A DNA stretch of 64,000 nt from Paraburkholderia largidicola (GTDB lineage Bacteria > Pseudomonadota > Gammaproteobacteria > Burkholderiales > Burkholderiaceae): contig NZ_AP023177.1 in the NCBI RefSeq assembly GCF_013426895.1, positions 496,001-560,000 on the forward strand, written 5' to 3'. The translations under genes and the position numbers were made by a program. Every line of letters begins with the position of its first letter. The first letter of the stretch is position 1. Positions 42,512-51,522 of this stretch are shown here, piece by piece. The notes beneath the pieces are model-generated. The model made no database searches, had not been told where the DNA came from, and worked only from the letters and a program-made list of their open reading frames with translations.

Positions 42512-43020
42512 ATGAGTGTCATTCAGATACGCCGCGTGATCCGCGCCGACGCCGCCGAGTTGATCGCCGCGAACCTGGCAAGTTAGGACTACCATTTGCC
42601 TTGGGTCACATCGTTCACCGATCAAACGGGATTCGATAACTGGTATGCGCGGGGACTCACCGGACCGAACGTCGGTCTCGTTGCGCGTGACGTAGCAACG
42701 AACCGAATCGTCGGCGTAGTAAATATTAACGAGATAGTCGCAGGCGCTTTCCAGAGTGCATATCTCGGGTATTACGGGATGGTGAACTTCGCCCGGTCCG
42801 GGTTCATGACCGAGGCACTGCGGGCGGCTGTTGGCTATGCCTCAGCGAACTTGGCTTGCATCGGCTGGAGGCAAACATTCAACCAGGAAATGCAGCATCA
42901 ATTGCACTTGTGCGTCGGTTGGGTTTTAGACAGGAAGGCCTTTCGCCAAGTTATCTCCACATAAATGGCGAATGGCGAGACCACGAGCGATGGGCGTTGC
43001 TGGCCGATATGGCGGGTTAA
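42512..43020 (+). pseudogene. RimJ-type GNAT acetyltransferase with amber stop and frameshift
   Basis: Reading from the ATG at 42512 gives MSVIQIRRVIRADAAELIAA, a TAG at 42584-42586, then DYHLPWVTSFTDQTGFDNWY, VGLVARDVATNRIVGVVNIN and YLGYYGMVNFARSGFMTEAL. Near 42838-42843 the frame changes and LSELGLHRLEANIQPGNAAS, LVRRLGFRQEG and the family C-terminus follow to the TAA at 43018. Two independent lesions make this a genuine pseudogene of a ribosomal-protein-alanine acetyltransferase-like gene. Confidence 0.85.
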
Positions 43021-43084
43021 ACACAGCCGCCACTCAAAAAGGATGTGTTCACGCAGAAATTGTTTTTGTGTCAACATTGACAGC

Positions 43085-43168
43085 ATGGAACTTCATAACG
43101 TCTCGAGCAAGGCTCACCACCATCATCACGGTCGCTATCCGTTGCGCCGTGGTTCGTTACGTCCATAG
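43085..43168 (+). other. Possible His-rich leader peptide
   Basis: A 27-codon frame contains five consecutive His codons (KAHHHHHGRYP) and ends 43 bases before an intrinsic terminator that precedes an acetyltransferase gene. This is the geometry of histidine attenuation leaders. There is no good ribosome site. An inverted repeat TGTCAA-CA-TTGACA (43069-43082) lies just upstream. Confidence 0.25.
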
Positions 43169-43210
43169 CAAGGAATTCGACCTCACGGTCCATTCCATGT
43201 GCAAACGACC

Positions 43211-43234
43211 AAGGCGCTTAAGGCGCCTTTTTTT
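43211..43234 (+). terminator. Intrinsic terminator upstream of the GNAT gene
   Basis: AAGGCGC (43211-43217), loop TTAAG, GCGCCTT (43223-43229), then TTTTT. It lies 26 bases before the ATG at 43260. Confidence 0.8.
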
Positions 43235-43259
43235 ATCGCTCCACCATCAAGAGCTGAAT

Positions 43260-43793
43260 ATGACCGACTCGATAAGCTATCGCCGCGCAACTATCGACGA
43301 CATTTTTAAAATCTGCGAGCTGGGTCAAATCTTGAACGCGATTCACCACTTGGCACGCCCCGATATCTATGCCGATGCTACAACTGTGATGGCTCGGGAC
43401 AAACCGCACTGGATCTCCAGCGTTCAGGAAGAAGATCGAGCTACGTTTCTTGCCGAGCTTGGCAGCAAGGCGATCGGCTTTATCACCGTTCAGGTGGTGG
43501 AGCCGATAAGCCCGTTATTGCAGCCGATGGCCGTTGGCCGCATCGGCTCAGTCGCTGTTTCCGAACAACTGCGGGGACGCGGAATCGGCAGCACACTGAT
43601 GAAACTCGCAGAAGAGTGGGCGCGGAAACGCGGTGCTACCGACGTCAGGCTGGCCGTTTGGGCCTTTAACGAACAGGCGGTCGATTTGTACCGGGAGCTT
43701 GGCTACGAAATCCGTGCATTCGAGATGGGAAAGCGAATTCAGGCTCCTGCGGATTTGGCCGCCGATGGACAGGATGAGGCATCCCGTGCATGA
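43260..43793 (+). CDS. GNAT-family N-acetyltransferase
   Basis: A 177-residue acetyl-CoA-dependent acetyltransferase. The acetyl-CoA-binding motif A is IGSVAVSEQLRGRGIGSTLM (V-x-x-x-x-RGxGIG), followed by LAEEWARKRGATDVRLAVWA and NEQAVDLYRELGYE (motif B). Substrate unknown. A terminator lies just upstream, so expression may need readthrough. Confidence 0.9.
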   Translation: MTDSISYRRATIDDIFKICELGQILNAIHHLARPDIYADATTVMARDKPHWISSVQEEDRATFLAELGSKAIGFITVQVVEPISPLLQPMAVGRIGSVAVSEQLRGRGIGSTLMKLAEEWARKRGATDVRLAVWAFNEQAVDLYRELGYEIRAFEMGKRIQAPADLAADGQDEASRA

Positions 43794-44006
43794 GCACTAT
43801 TTGAGTTGAACGCGACATCGATGCGACATAGTAGGTTCGTACGCGGGATCAACGAGCCAAGCCGTTGTCTGGTCGGCGACCGTCCGCTATCGAGAGAGTT
43901 GACGGTCCCTTCAGGGTCGGTTTATGCCGACCACGTCGGACAGCAATCGGCCATTGGACTAAACCGCTCGCGCGGTATGCACTCCGTTTGAACGCGGTGG
44001 TTCTTC

Positions 44007-44065
44007 ATAGGAAACCCGCCCGGTTTCCTATGTTGAGCAATGAGGCACTCCGCCTCGTTGCTCAA
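44007..44065 (+). repeat. Two stem-loops at the left end of the IS91-like element
   Basis: ATAGGAAACC/GGTTTCCTAT (44007-44031, perfect 10 bp) and TTGAGCAATGAGGC/GCCTCGTTGCTCAA (44033-44065, 14 bp with one wobble). They lie just before the AGGAG of the recombinase. Such hairpins mark element ends, or act as terminators against outside transcription. Confidence 0.6.
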
Positions 44066-44078
44066 CAGGAGCCCAGCC

Positions 44079-44954
44079 ATGACTACCCCCAGCCAAGGCA
44101 TCAGTCCGCTACGCCAGCGCATGATGGACGACATGCGCATGCGCCGCCTCGCGCCAGCCACACAAGCCAACTATCTTCGTGTGGTTCGAGAGTTCACCGT
44201 CTTTCTCGGTCGCTCGCCTGACACCGCCACCGTCGAGGACTTGCGGCGCTATCAGCTACATCTGGTTGACCGCGGTGTGTCGCCGATTTCCCTCAACGCG
44301 GCGATCACCGGATTGAAGTTCTTCTTTGCCACCACGCTCGGTCAAGGGGAGTTGATGGCGAAGATGCGTCCGATTTATCTTCCGCGTACCTTGCCCGTCA
44401 TACTCAGCCGCGACGAAGTGGGGCGGCTGATCGCGGCGGCCAGTAACCTCAAGCATCAGACAGCGCTCGCAGTAGCCTATGGCACAGGACTACGTGCCAG
44501 CGAGGTGGTGGCCCTGAAGGTCGGAGACATCGACAGCCAGCGCATGACGCTGCGCGTTGAACAGGGTAAAGGTCAGAAGGACCGCTACGCGATGCTGTCC
44601 CCGGTGCTGCTTGAGCGCCTGCGGGTCTGGTGGCGAGTGGCCCGGGCCCAGGGCAAGATGCTCGACGGCGGCTGGCTGTTTCCCGGGCTCAATCCGATTG
44701 AATCGCTCAGCACCCGTCAACTCAATCGGGTGGTCCATGCGGCCGCCGAGGCCGCTGGAATCGACAAGCGTGTGTCCATGCACACCTTGCGCCATAGCTT
44801 TGCCACCCACCTACTGGAACAGAAGGTCGATATCCGCGTGATTCAGGTCATGCTTGGGCACAAGAAGCTCGAGACCACAGCGCTTTATGCCCAGGTCGCC
44901 ACCGATATTCTGCGTGAAGTGGTCAGCCCTCTCGATGGTCTGGATCCTGCGTAG
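44079..44954 (+). CDS. Tyrosine recombinase of the IS91-like element
   Basis: A 291-residue integrase with all catalytic residues: Arg in YGTGLRASE, H-x-L-R-H in HTLRHSFATH, GH in MLGHKKLE and Tyr in TTALYAQV. The N-terminal SAM-like domain (LRQRMMDDMRMRRLAPATQA) is present. AGGAG precedes the ATG at 44079. It probably helps resolve or target transposition intermediates. Confidence 0.92.
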   Translation: MTTPSQGISPLRQRMMDDMRMRRLAPATQANYLRVVREFTVFLGRSPDTATVEDLRRYQLHLVDRGVSPISLNAAITGLKFFFATTLGQGELMAKMRPIYLPRTLPVILSRDEVGRLIAAASNLKHQTALAVAYGTGLRASEVVALKVGDIDSQRMTLRVEQGKGQKDRYAMLSPVLLERLRVWWRVARAQGKMLDGGWLFPGLNPIESLSTRQLNRVVHAAAEAAGIDKRVSMHTLRHSFATHLLEQKVDIRVIQVMLGHKKLETTALYAQVATDILREVVSPLDGLDPA

Positions 44955-44963
44955 ATAGCCGTC

Positions 44964-46151
44964 GTGGCGCATTGCGCGCTCGAGGTAGCCGACGTCTTCC
45001 GCGCTCTTGGTCCAGCGTGGCGCCAATCCGCTCACCTGAACCTTGGGCAACTGAAGGTGATGTCAGCGATCGAACAGTGCCGCAGCGCGGCGCTGGGAGG
45101 GCACGTGCTGCGTTGCCAGGGATGCGCCAGGATCGAGATCGCCTACAACTCATGCCGCAACAGACATTGTCCGAGGTGTCAGGCTACCGCTGCGCGCCGG
45201 TGGCTCCAAGCGCGTGAGGCCGATCTTCTTCCCGTCGAGTACTACCACGTGGTCTTTACGCTGCCGGCTGCGATCAGCGCGATTGCGTACTACAACAAGG
45301 CCGTCATCTATGGGCTGCTGTTCGATATCGCGGCCGAAACATTGCGCAGCATCGCCGCCGATCCGAAGCATCTCGGGGCACAGATCGGTGCCACTCTCGT
45401 GCTGCATACCTGGGGCTCCGCGCTCACGCATCATCCCCATGTGCATGGCATCGTTCCCGGTGGTGGGCTGTCGCCGGACCGAAGCAGGTGGGTAGCGTGC
45501 AAGCCAGGCTTCTTCCTTCCGGTGCGCGTGCTCTCGCGCCTGTTCCGGCGACGCTTCCTCGAGGAGCTGGAAGCGATCTATCGCCGCGGCCAGTTGCGCT
45601 TCTTCGGCGAATACGCCGAGCTCAACGATATGGCAGCCTTTGCCGGGTGGCTTGCGCCAATGCGTACATGTGAGTGGGTGGTATACGCCAAACGCCCGTT
45701 TGCAGGGCCCAAAGCAGTGCTCGCCTATCTGTCACGCTATACCCACCGGGTGGCGATCTCCAACCAACGCCTGGTCGCGCTCGACGAACATGGCGTCACC
45801 TTCCGCTGGAAGGACTACCGCGTAGACGGACGCACACGCAACAAGACCATGACGCTCCAGGCAGATGAGTTCGTGCGCCGGTTCCTGCTGCACGTGCTGC
45901 CTGGCGGCTTCCACCGCATCCGCCACTACGGTCTGCTCGCGAACCCATCGCGGCGCGAGAATCTCGCGACGATACGCGAGTTGCTGGGCGCCGCGCCTAA
46001 CAGTGTCGGCCTCAGTGCCAACGTCGTATCCACCGTGGAAGTACCGCCAAGCTTCGTTTGCCGGCACTGCGGTTCGCCAATGATCATCATCGACATACTC
46101 CAACGCAGCAGACCTATCCGGGCACCGCCTGTCGAGTGCGCCCACGCATGA
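44964..46151 (+). CDS. tnpA: IS91-family (Y2/HUH) transposase
   Basis: A 395-residue rolling-circle transposase; GTG start at 44964. The N-terminal zinc finger is RCQGCARIEIAYNSCRNRHC followed by PRCQ, the HUH motif is HHPHVHGIV, and the catalytic Tyr region is AYLSRYTHRVAISN. A C-terminal CRHCGSPM may bind zinc. All motifs intact. Confidence 0.94.
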   Translation: MAHCALEVADVFRALGPAWRQSAHLNLGQLKVMSAIEQCRSAALGGHVLRCQGCARIEIAYNSCRNRHCPRCQATAARRWLQAREADLLPVEYYHVVFTLPAAISAIAYYNKAVIYGLLFDIAAETLRSIAADPKHLGAQIGATLVLHTWGSALTHHPHVHGIVPGGGLSPDRSRWVACKPGFFLPVRVLSRLFRRRFLEELEAIYRRGQLRFFGEYAELNDMAAFAGWLAPMRTCEWVVYAKRPFAGPKAVLAYLSRYTHRVAISNQRLVALDEHGVTFRWKDYRVDGRTRNKTMTLQADEFVRRFLLHVLPGGFHRIRHYGLLANPSRRENLATIRELLGAAPNSVGLSANVVSTVEVPPSFVCRHCGSPMIIIDILQRSRPIRAPPVECAHA

Positions 46152-46428
46152 ACGCCATCGTGTCAGGATGCACAATTCGACTGTCGGCTCTTCGGCAACG
46201 AGAGCCAATAGCAGACGCCTGTGCCTATCGTTCCAAACAGGCAGTCTGGCGCTGGCCGAGTCGGCGCGATGACAACCCACCGCTGTGCCGTCGCCGCGAT
46301 CATGCGTGTCTAACCGCAGATTTACCCGCGTTTATATCCACCATGCCTTCAATGGGATCGAACAAATCGCCATAGCGGTGAAACGTTCAGACCATGCCGG
46401 AGCACTCCGCGGTTTCCTCCCTTGGGGC

Positions 46429-46498
46429 TTGTAGGACGCCTGCCCGCTGGCGTCTGGGGGAGTTGACGTGTCGATGGATCAGGGCAGGCGTCCTACAA
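46429..46498. repeat. 17-bp perfect inverted repeat, right end of the IS91-like element
   Basis: TTGTAGGACGCCTGCCC (46429-46445) and its complement (46482-46498) flank a 36-base loop. It could be the replication origin end of the element, or an independent stem-loop that ends transcription. It lies 278 bases after the transposase stop. Confidence 0.55.
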
Positions 46499-46592
46499 CC
46501 CTAAACAAAAGCAGCCTTTCCCTCTTCATTTTCGAATGACCGCCCAGCTACCGCCTTCGGTCAGTCGTCGCTCGCTAAATGCATGGCGTGCA

Positions 46593-46952
46593 TTATCGTG
46601 GCCGTACGCTGTGCCAGACCTCGTTGAGACCATCCCCGGCGCGATCACCCGGCTTTTTGTCCATCAGACCACGATGCAGGGGCTTTCCTCTGAAGGCCCA
46701 TTGCGATCCGCCGTTCGGCGCCGGCTTCAACGTCAGATCGCCTGAAGGTTTGTCGCCTGGCGCGGCGAGCGCTGGCGGGAAGTTTCTGTCGCAATCGCCT
46801 TCGCAGGCTTTCGTATCTGGCGTTCCCTTTCCGTCGAATACATACAAGGTCATGCCGTGCTCGTCGACCAGCATCCCGTCGCTTGTGTGAGGCGCGGCAG
46901 CGAGCGCTGATGTTGCCGCGAAAAGTCCAATGAGCATCGTGAGCGCTTTCAT
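46593..46952 (-). CDS. Secreted Yx(FWY)xxD-repeat protein
   Basis: A 119-residue exported protein: signal peptide LTMLIGLFAATSALA, then DEHGMTLYVFDGKGTPDTKA, CEGDCDRNFPPALA and GGSQWAFRGKPLH, matching the small secreted-repeat (COG4315) family. A GGGGGAGG ribosome site precedes the ATG. Function unknown; often found near metal or redox stress genes. Confidence 0.85.
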   Translation of the reverse strand: MKALTMLIGLFAATSALAAAPHTSDGMLVDEHGMTLYVFDGKGTPDTKACEGDCDRNFPPALAAPGDKPSGDLTLKPAPNGGSQWAFRGKPLHRGLMDKKPGDRAGDGLNEVWHSVRPR

Positions 46953-46997
46953 ATCTAACCTCCCCCTATGACTGGCTTTCCCCGGCGATGTCGAAAC

Positions 46998-48038
46998 TCA
47001 TCGCCGCGCCATGATACGAAGCACCGGACGTCCGTCGACGTTCTTCAACGGGAAATAGACGCGATGCGTCGATGGATCGACGCCAACCACATGCGCGTTC
47101 GGACCGATGCTGCCTTCACCGGTTTTCGACACGGCTGACGAGCCAACGGCGAACATCGAGACGACGCCCGCTTCACCTGCAACATAGAGCGTGCCCATGG
47201 CGGGATCGAATGCGAGTACGTCAGGATCGTCACCCACGTCGAACGCCTGAAACACCTGTTTCGTGAGCAGGTTCAACGCCAGCAGCTTCGCGTTGTCTTC
47301 ACAGGCGATGAATGCCAGATGAAGTTGCGGAACGATATAGAGACCGTGATTGCCCTTCGCGCCCGGCAGATCAATTTGCGAGATGATCGCGTCGTTTGCG
47401 GGATCGATCTCGACGAGTTTTCGTTGGGACTGCGCGTTGACGAAGATGTGACGGGACGCGGCATCGTACTGCGTATTGCCGATGGTGCCGCCCAGCTTGA
47501 TCGTGTTGGTGCGACGGTTAGTCTGGGTGTCGATCACCGTTTCAGTGCCACCCGTCTCGTCTGATACGTAAAGCTTTCGCGTGTCGGGTGCGTAGGCCAT
47601 TCCATCCGGATAGACGCCGCCCGGTATGCGCGCGGTGATCTTCAGCGTAGTCTCGTCAATCGCAACGACTTCATTCGAACCCGTCGCCGACGCATAGACC
47701 CGCGAAAGTCCGGGCACAACGAGTACCCCATGCACTTTGGAGATGTCGCCAATCCGCGCGACGACGCGCGAAGTCTGCGTGTCGAAGACGATGACCTCGC
47801 TATCGCCCAGGTGCGCGATAAACAGCAGATGCCGATCCGGATCGAAGCTCTCATAGTCGAGCCGTGACGCACGGCCTGGTAGCGGTATGTCGGCGACGTG
47901 ATTTAGCGGCAGGCCGGCCGCGGACGTGCCGGCAGCGTTCGAGTGGCGATGGACAACGAGTGCTGCAACGACGACGAGCACAACCAAGACAAACGACATC
48001 GCAGCGCGTCGCTGGCTGATGCCTATCTGAGTGTTCAT
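46998..48038 (-). CDS. YncE-like beta-propeller protein, membrane-anchored
   Basis: A 346-residue periplasmic seven-bladed propeller (YVTN family) with one N-terminal hydrophobic helix (AAMSFVLVVLVVVAALVV). Repeats include SEVIVFDTQTSRVVARIGD, NEVVAIDETTLKITARI, TETVIDTQTNRRTNTIKLG, RKLVEIDPANDAIISQIDL and GTLYVAGEAGVVSMFAV. It overlaps the MFS gene by 4 bases and ends the chrBAC-linked unit. Confidence 0.85.
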   Translation of the reverse strand: MNTQIGISQRRAAMSFVLVVLVVVAALVVHRHSNAAGTSAAGLPLNHVADIPLPGRASRLDYESFDPDRHLLFIAHLGDSEVIVFDTQTSRVVARIGDISKVHGVLVVPGLSRVYASATGSNEVVAIDETTLKITARIPGGVYPDGMAYAPDTRKLYVSDETGGTETVIDTQTNRRTNTIKLGGTIGNTQYDAASRHIFVNAQSQRKLVEIDPANDAIISQIDLPGAKGNHGLYIVPQLHLAFIACEDNAKLLALNLLTKQVFQAFDVGDDPDVLAFDPAMGTLYVAGEAGVVSMFAVGSSAVSKTGEGSIGPNAHVVGVDPSTHRVYFPLKNVDGRPVLRIMARR

Positions 48039-49246
48039 GACGAACCTCCGTCGGGCTTAACGTGACGGAATGCGGCGAGTAGCGAGAGGTCGTACGCGAT
48101 CTTCAGCGCGCCGCACGCCACAAGAGGCGCGCCGAGCCACCCCAGCCCAAGCAGTGCCCCTGAGAGCGTCGGCGCGAGCGCGGCTGCGAGGCTTCGTGGC
48201 ACGGCTGTAAAGCTCGCTGCGGCAGGACGTTCGCCTGGCGTGACGACCGACATCACGTAGGCGCTGCGAGTCGGTACATCCATTTGCGACAGCGCGCTGC
48301 GCACGAGAAGCAGCGCGAGGGTCAACCCAAGGGACGGCGAAAACGCGGCGGCGATCAGGCATACGCTCGACGGGATGTGCGTAAACACCATGGTGTTGAG
48401 CAAACCGATGCGGCGCGACAGTGGTGGTGCAGCAAGCTGCGAACCCGCGCTGAGCAGTCCGGCCCAGAAAAAGAACTGGCCGGCAGCACCCAGTGACAGG
48501 TCAAATCGCTGGATCAGCCACAAGGTCAACAGCGAATTGACGAGCAGGCCGCCCGCGAAGGCATCGACGCTGAAAAGCAGCGCAAGGCGGATAACGATTC
48601 CACGCGAGGGGCCGAGAGGTGCGCGCGGCGCCTCAGTTGTCGAATGGCGTGCCGGGAGGCGACGGTAAAAAAACCAGAGAATGATTCCGGTTGTCGAGTA
48701 GACGATAAACATGCCGCGCATCGCCGTGAGCGATGAAACAGCCGAGTGGGCAGCGATCCAGTCAGGCAGTCCGGCCGCGAGTGCGCCGAGTGCTGCTGAC
48801 AGCGCACCGACGAGGCTGTAGCGCGCAAACAGCGCCGTCCGTGCATCGCCCGTCGCCGATTCGGCGAGCTTCGCGTGTTCGAGCGGAAGGAACAGGCTGA
48901 CATCGCCAGAACTTGGGTTTAGCGTGCCGACAAATGCAACGATAAGCAATGGCCACATCGACGACAGTCCGGCGAACGCCAAACCGGTGGCCATCATCAG
49001 CGCTGCTGCGAACCGCAACAGGCTGCGCGACGCGAAGCGAATTCCCGCGAGACCGACCAGTATGGTCGCGAAAGCGGACCCGAACAGGGTGGTCGTGCTG
49101 ATCAGGCCGACGGCCAGTTGTCCAAACCTGAGCGCCAGCAGATAGCCGGGCAGTAACACTGCAATGAAGCCATCGCAGATACCGCGCAGCCCGCGAGCGA
49201 CAAGCAGGATCAGCGCGTCATGACCAACGCCAGAGTGCCAGTTCAA
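48035..49246 (-). CDS. Major facilitator superfamily transporter
   Basis: A 403-residue protein with about 12 hydrophobic segments. It has the MFS loop 2-3 pattern in part (AGIRFASRSLLRFAAALMM) and an LVRSALSQMDVPTRSAYVMS block found in a family of chromate-locus and heavy-metal-locus MFS genes. It overlaps both neighbours by 4 bases (ATGA), so it is translated with the operon. Substrate unknown. Confidence 0.85.
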   Translation of the reverse strand: MNWHSGVGHDALILLVARGLRGICDGFIAVLLPGYLLALRFGQLAVGLISTTTLFGSAFATILVGLAGIRFASRSLLRFAAALMMATGLAFAGLSSMWPLLIVAFVGTLNPSSGDVSLFLPLEHAKLAESATGDARTALFARYSLVGALSAALGALAAGLPDWIAAHSAVSSLTAMRGMFIVYSTTGIILWFFYRRLPARHSTTEAPRAPLGPSRGIVIRLALLFSVDAFAGGLLVNSLLTLWLIQRFDLSLGAAGQFFFWAGLLSAGSQLAAPPLSRRIGLLNTMVFTHIPSSVCLIAAAFSPSLGLTLALLLVRSALSQMDVPTRSAYVMSVVTPGERPAAASFTAVPRSLAAALAPTLSGALLGLGWLGAPLVACGALKIAYDLSLLAAFRHVKPDGGSS

Positions 49247-49560
49247 TCATCATCCTCATCATCGCCAGAGCGCTCGGCCACCAGCTTTCCGTCTTCGCCA
49301 ATCGTCAGTTCCCGTTCTCGGCCATTCAGCGAGACAGGAACCTCGTACAGCGTTTTGCCGTTCGTGGTCCACTTTTCGATCGCGCTCACGCTGCCGCCAT
49401 GCGATTGCTGGTCGATCGTTCTCTTGACCGCCTGCGGAACCTCATAGATCGCGACCGTTTGTGCGACACGCTGTTCGGATGAGATTCGTTCGCAACCGGT
49501 CAATCCGATGCACAGCGCGACGAAAAATGTGGCCGGGAGCAGTCCAGATACACGACGCAT
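49243..49560 (-). CDS. Small PepSY-like lipoprotein
   Basis: A 105-residue exported protein with lipobox LTGC (ALCIGLTGCERIS) and a PepSY-like C-terminus (AVKRTIDQQSHGGSVSAIEK, TTNGKTLYEVPVSLNGRERE). It sits between chrC and the MFS gene and starts 6 bases after the chrC stop. Confidence 0.75.
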   Translation of the reverse strand: MRRVSGLLPATFFVALCIGLTGCERISSEQRVAQTVAIYEVPQAVKRTIDQQSHGGSVSAIEKWTTNGKTLYEVPVSLNGRERELTIGEDGKLVAERSGDDEDDD

Positions 49561-49566
49561 GGGAGG

Positions 49567-50301
49567 TCATGCCTGTCTATGCATGGGCATCGCGGCCTGA
49601 AGTCTCGAGGCCGCGTTGTCCCAGTTGATGATGCTGAAATGCTGGTTCACGTACTCGTTGCGACGGTTCTGGTACTTCAGGTAGTAGGCGTGTTCGAACA
49701 CGTCGAGAATCAGGACGGGCTGGATGCCCCAGGCCGTGAGCTTCTGATGGTTCTCGCACTGCAGGATCATCAGCTTGCAGGTCGCGGGGTGATAACCAAC
49801 GACACCCCATCCTGACGCCTCGACGGCGACGGTCGCGGCGATCAGCTGTGCCTTGAACTTCGCATAGGAACCGAAGTTCCGGTCGATGGCCCTCGAGAGA
49901 TCGCCCTTCGGCTCTCCACCTTTGCCGGAAATGCTCGTCCAGTAGACGGTGTGCAGGATGTGGCTCGAAAGCTGGTAGGCGAGCTCTTTCTCGTGGAATT
50001 TCACGAGCGCAAAGTCATTCGAATCCCGCGCTTTCGCAAGTGCCTCTTCCGCCTTGTTGGCGGCGGCCACGGCAGGCTTGTGATGAAAGTTGTAGTGCAG
50101 TTCGACGGTGCGGGCATCGATCGCGGGTTCGAGCGCATCGTAGGCAAAAGGCAGCGGAGCGGCCACATATTTGCCGTCCGCATCGGTCAGCCTGTCAACG
50201 TAGCCAGACTCGTCAGCAGCGTGCGCGTTGTGCGCCTGTGCGAGCAGGACGCAGGCGCCGACGGCGGCAGTGTTGTGCAGGAATGTACGACGGGTTGCCA
50301 T
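49567..50301 (-). CDS. chrC: Exported Fe/Mn superoxide dismutase (ChrC)
   Basis: A 244-residue superoxide dismutase. Ligands: ELHYNFHHK (His), SSHILHTVYW (His), LDVFEHAYYLKY (Asp and His); the metal is not decidable here. ATG at 50301 with a Tat-like signal (MATRRTFLHNTAAVGACVLL), so the mature enzyme is periplasmic. In chrBAC operons chrC encodes such an enzyme, which removes superoxide made during chromate reduction. GAGGA precedes the start. Confidence 0.88.
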   Translation of the reverse strand: MATRRTFLHNTAAVGACVLLAQAHNAHAADESGYVDRLTDADGKYVAAPLPFAYDALEPAIDARTVELHYNFHHKPAVAAANKAEEALAKARDSNDFALVKFHEKELAYQLSSHILHTVYWTSISGKGGEPKGDLSRAIDRNFGSYAKFKAQLIAATVAVEASGWGVVGYHPATCKLMILQCENHQKLTAWGIQPVLILDVFEHAYYLKYQNRRNEYVNQHFSIINWDNAASRLQAAMPMHRQA

Positions 50302-50337
50302 TAGTGTTGTCCTCGCAGGTATGCGCGCGCGACACAA

Positions 50338-51522
50338 TCAGAAGGCGTGCGAGTGGATGAGCGGATACACGACAAGACCGATGAGTGCAGCGGCAATGAC
50401 GATGACGGGCTCCTGCAGCTTTTTGAAACGCCACAGCAGCAGTGCGGTCGCGACTGCCAGCAGAACAGTCGGCCAGTCGATGACCGAGCGGCGTGCGATG
50501 ACGATTACCGAGCCGGTGATCGCGCCAACGGCGGCGGCCGTGATGCCGTCGACGAACGCCTTGACGGCGGGCAATTTGGCGTATTTCTTGAAGTACGGCG
50601 CAGGCAGCACTGTGAACAGATAGCAAGCGAGGAAGGTGCCGAGCGCTGCCACGCAGGCGCCTGTGAAACCTACGACCAGATAGCCGATAAAGCCCACGGT
50701 GATCACGACGGGGCCTGGCGTAATCATCGCGACGGCGACGGCATCGACAAACTGTCTGTCGTTGAGCCAGTGATGTTCGGTGACGACACCGCCGTAAAGG
50801 AACGGCACGATCGCGAGCCCTGAGCCGAACACGAATGCGCCGGCTTTCGCGAAGAACAGCCCGATCTGGCCGAGTAGCGGCCAGTCGAAGCCGCTGAGCA
50901 CGCCACTCGCGAGCGGTAACTGCGCTGCTGCCGCTGCATTCAGTCCGCCCTTGCTTAGCCACTTTGGCGGAGCCACGACGAACCAGTTAATCAGTCCGCC
51001 CGCAATGAAGAGCCAGGCGATTTCGGATTCGGTGATGACGGTTGTCGCGGCGAGCGTCAGATAGATCGCCCACAGAAGGCGGTCCCTTCCGAGTGTCCTC
51101 GTCGTGAGCTTGTATGCGCTCATCGCGATGATCCCCACCACGGCTGCACCCACGCCATAGAAGGCCGCCTGCATCCACGACAGCCCGCCGAAGTGGGCAT
51201 AAGCCCAGCCGAGGCCCACCACCATCAAGAACGACGGAAACACGAACGCGATACCGGCAAGCGTCGCGCCGATGAGGTGATAGTGCACATGGCCCATATA
51301 GATGCCGAGCTGTGCCGCGAGCGGGCCTGGCATCATCTGCGCGAGTGCCAGCCCCTCGCGATAGTCTGATTCGCTGATCCAGCCGCGCTGCTCGACCAGA
51401 TCGCGATGCATGTAGCCGACGAGTGCAACAGGGCCGCCGAATCCGAACGTGCCCAGCCGCAGCATGTGCAGGACGAGCTGGCCAAGCGTGTAGCCGGGCG
51501 CCGTCATGGTCGTCGTGCTCAC
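50338..51522 (-). CDS. chrA: ChrA chromate transporter (two-domain form)
   Basis: Chromate efflux protein of the CHR family, 394 residues, two repeats. Repeat 1 has LGTFGFGGPVALVGYMHRDL and GLALAQMMPGPLAAQLGIYM; repeat 2 has FFAKAGAFVFGSGLAIVPFL and VAVAMITPGPVVITVGFIGY. About 10-12 helices. It overlaps chrB by 4 bases (ATGA), so translation is coupled. Confidence 0.95.
   Translation of the reverse strand: MSTTTMTAPGYTLGQLVLHMLRLGTFGFGGPVALVGYMHRDLVEQRGWISESDYREGLALAQMMPGPLAAQLGIYMGHVHYHLIGATLAGIAFVFPSFLMVVGLGWAYAHFGGLSWMQAAFYGVGAAVVGIIAMSAYKLTTRTLGRDRLLWAIYLTLAATTVITESEIAWLFIAGGLINWFVVAPPKWLSKGGLNAAAAAQLPLASGVLSGFDWPLLGQIGLFFAKAGAFVFGSGLAIVPFLYGGVVTEHHWLNDRQFVDAVAVAMITPGPVVITVGFIGYLVVGFTGACVAALGTFLACYLFTVLPAPYFKKYAKLPAVKAFVDGITAAAVGAITGSVIVIARRSVIDWPTVLLAVATALLLWRFKKLQEPVIVIAAALIGLVVYPLIHSHAF

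Larger units (their letters stand above)
44007..46498 (+). mobile_element. IS91-like element with accessory tyrosine recombinase
   Basis: The pair tyrosine recombinase (44079-44954) plus HUH transposase (44964-46151), spaced 9 bases, is characteristic of one branch of IS91-type rolling-circle elements. Provisional limits are set by stem-loops on both sides: 44007-44065 on the left and a 17-bp inverted repeat at 46429-46498 on the right. Exact ends and the target site were not determined; these elements make no target duplication. Confidence 0.7.
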
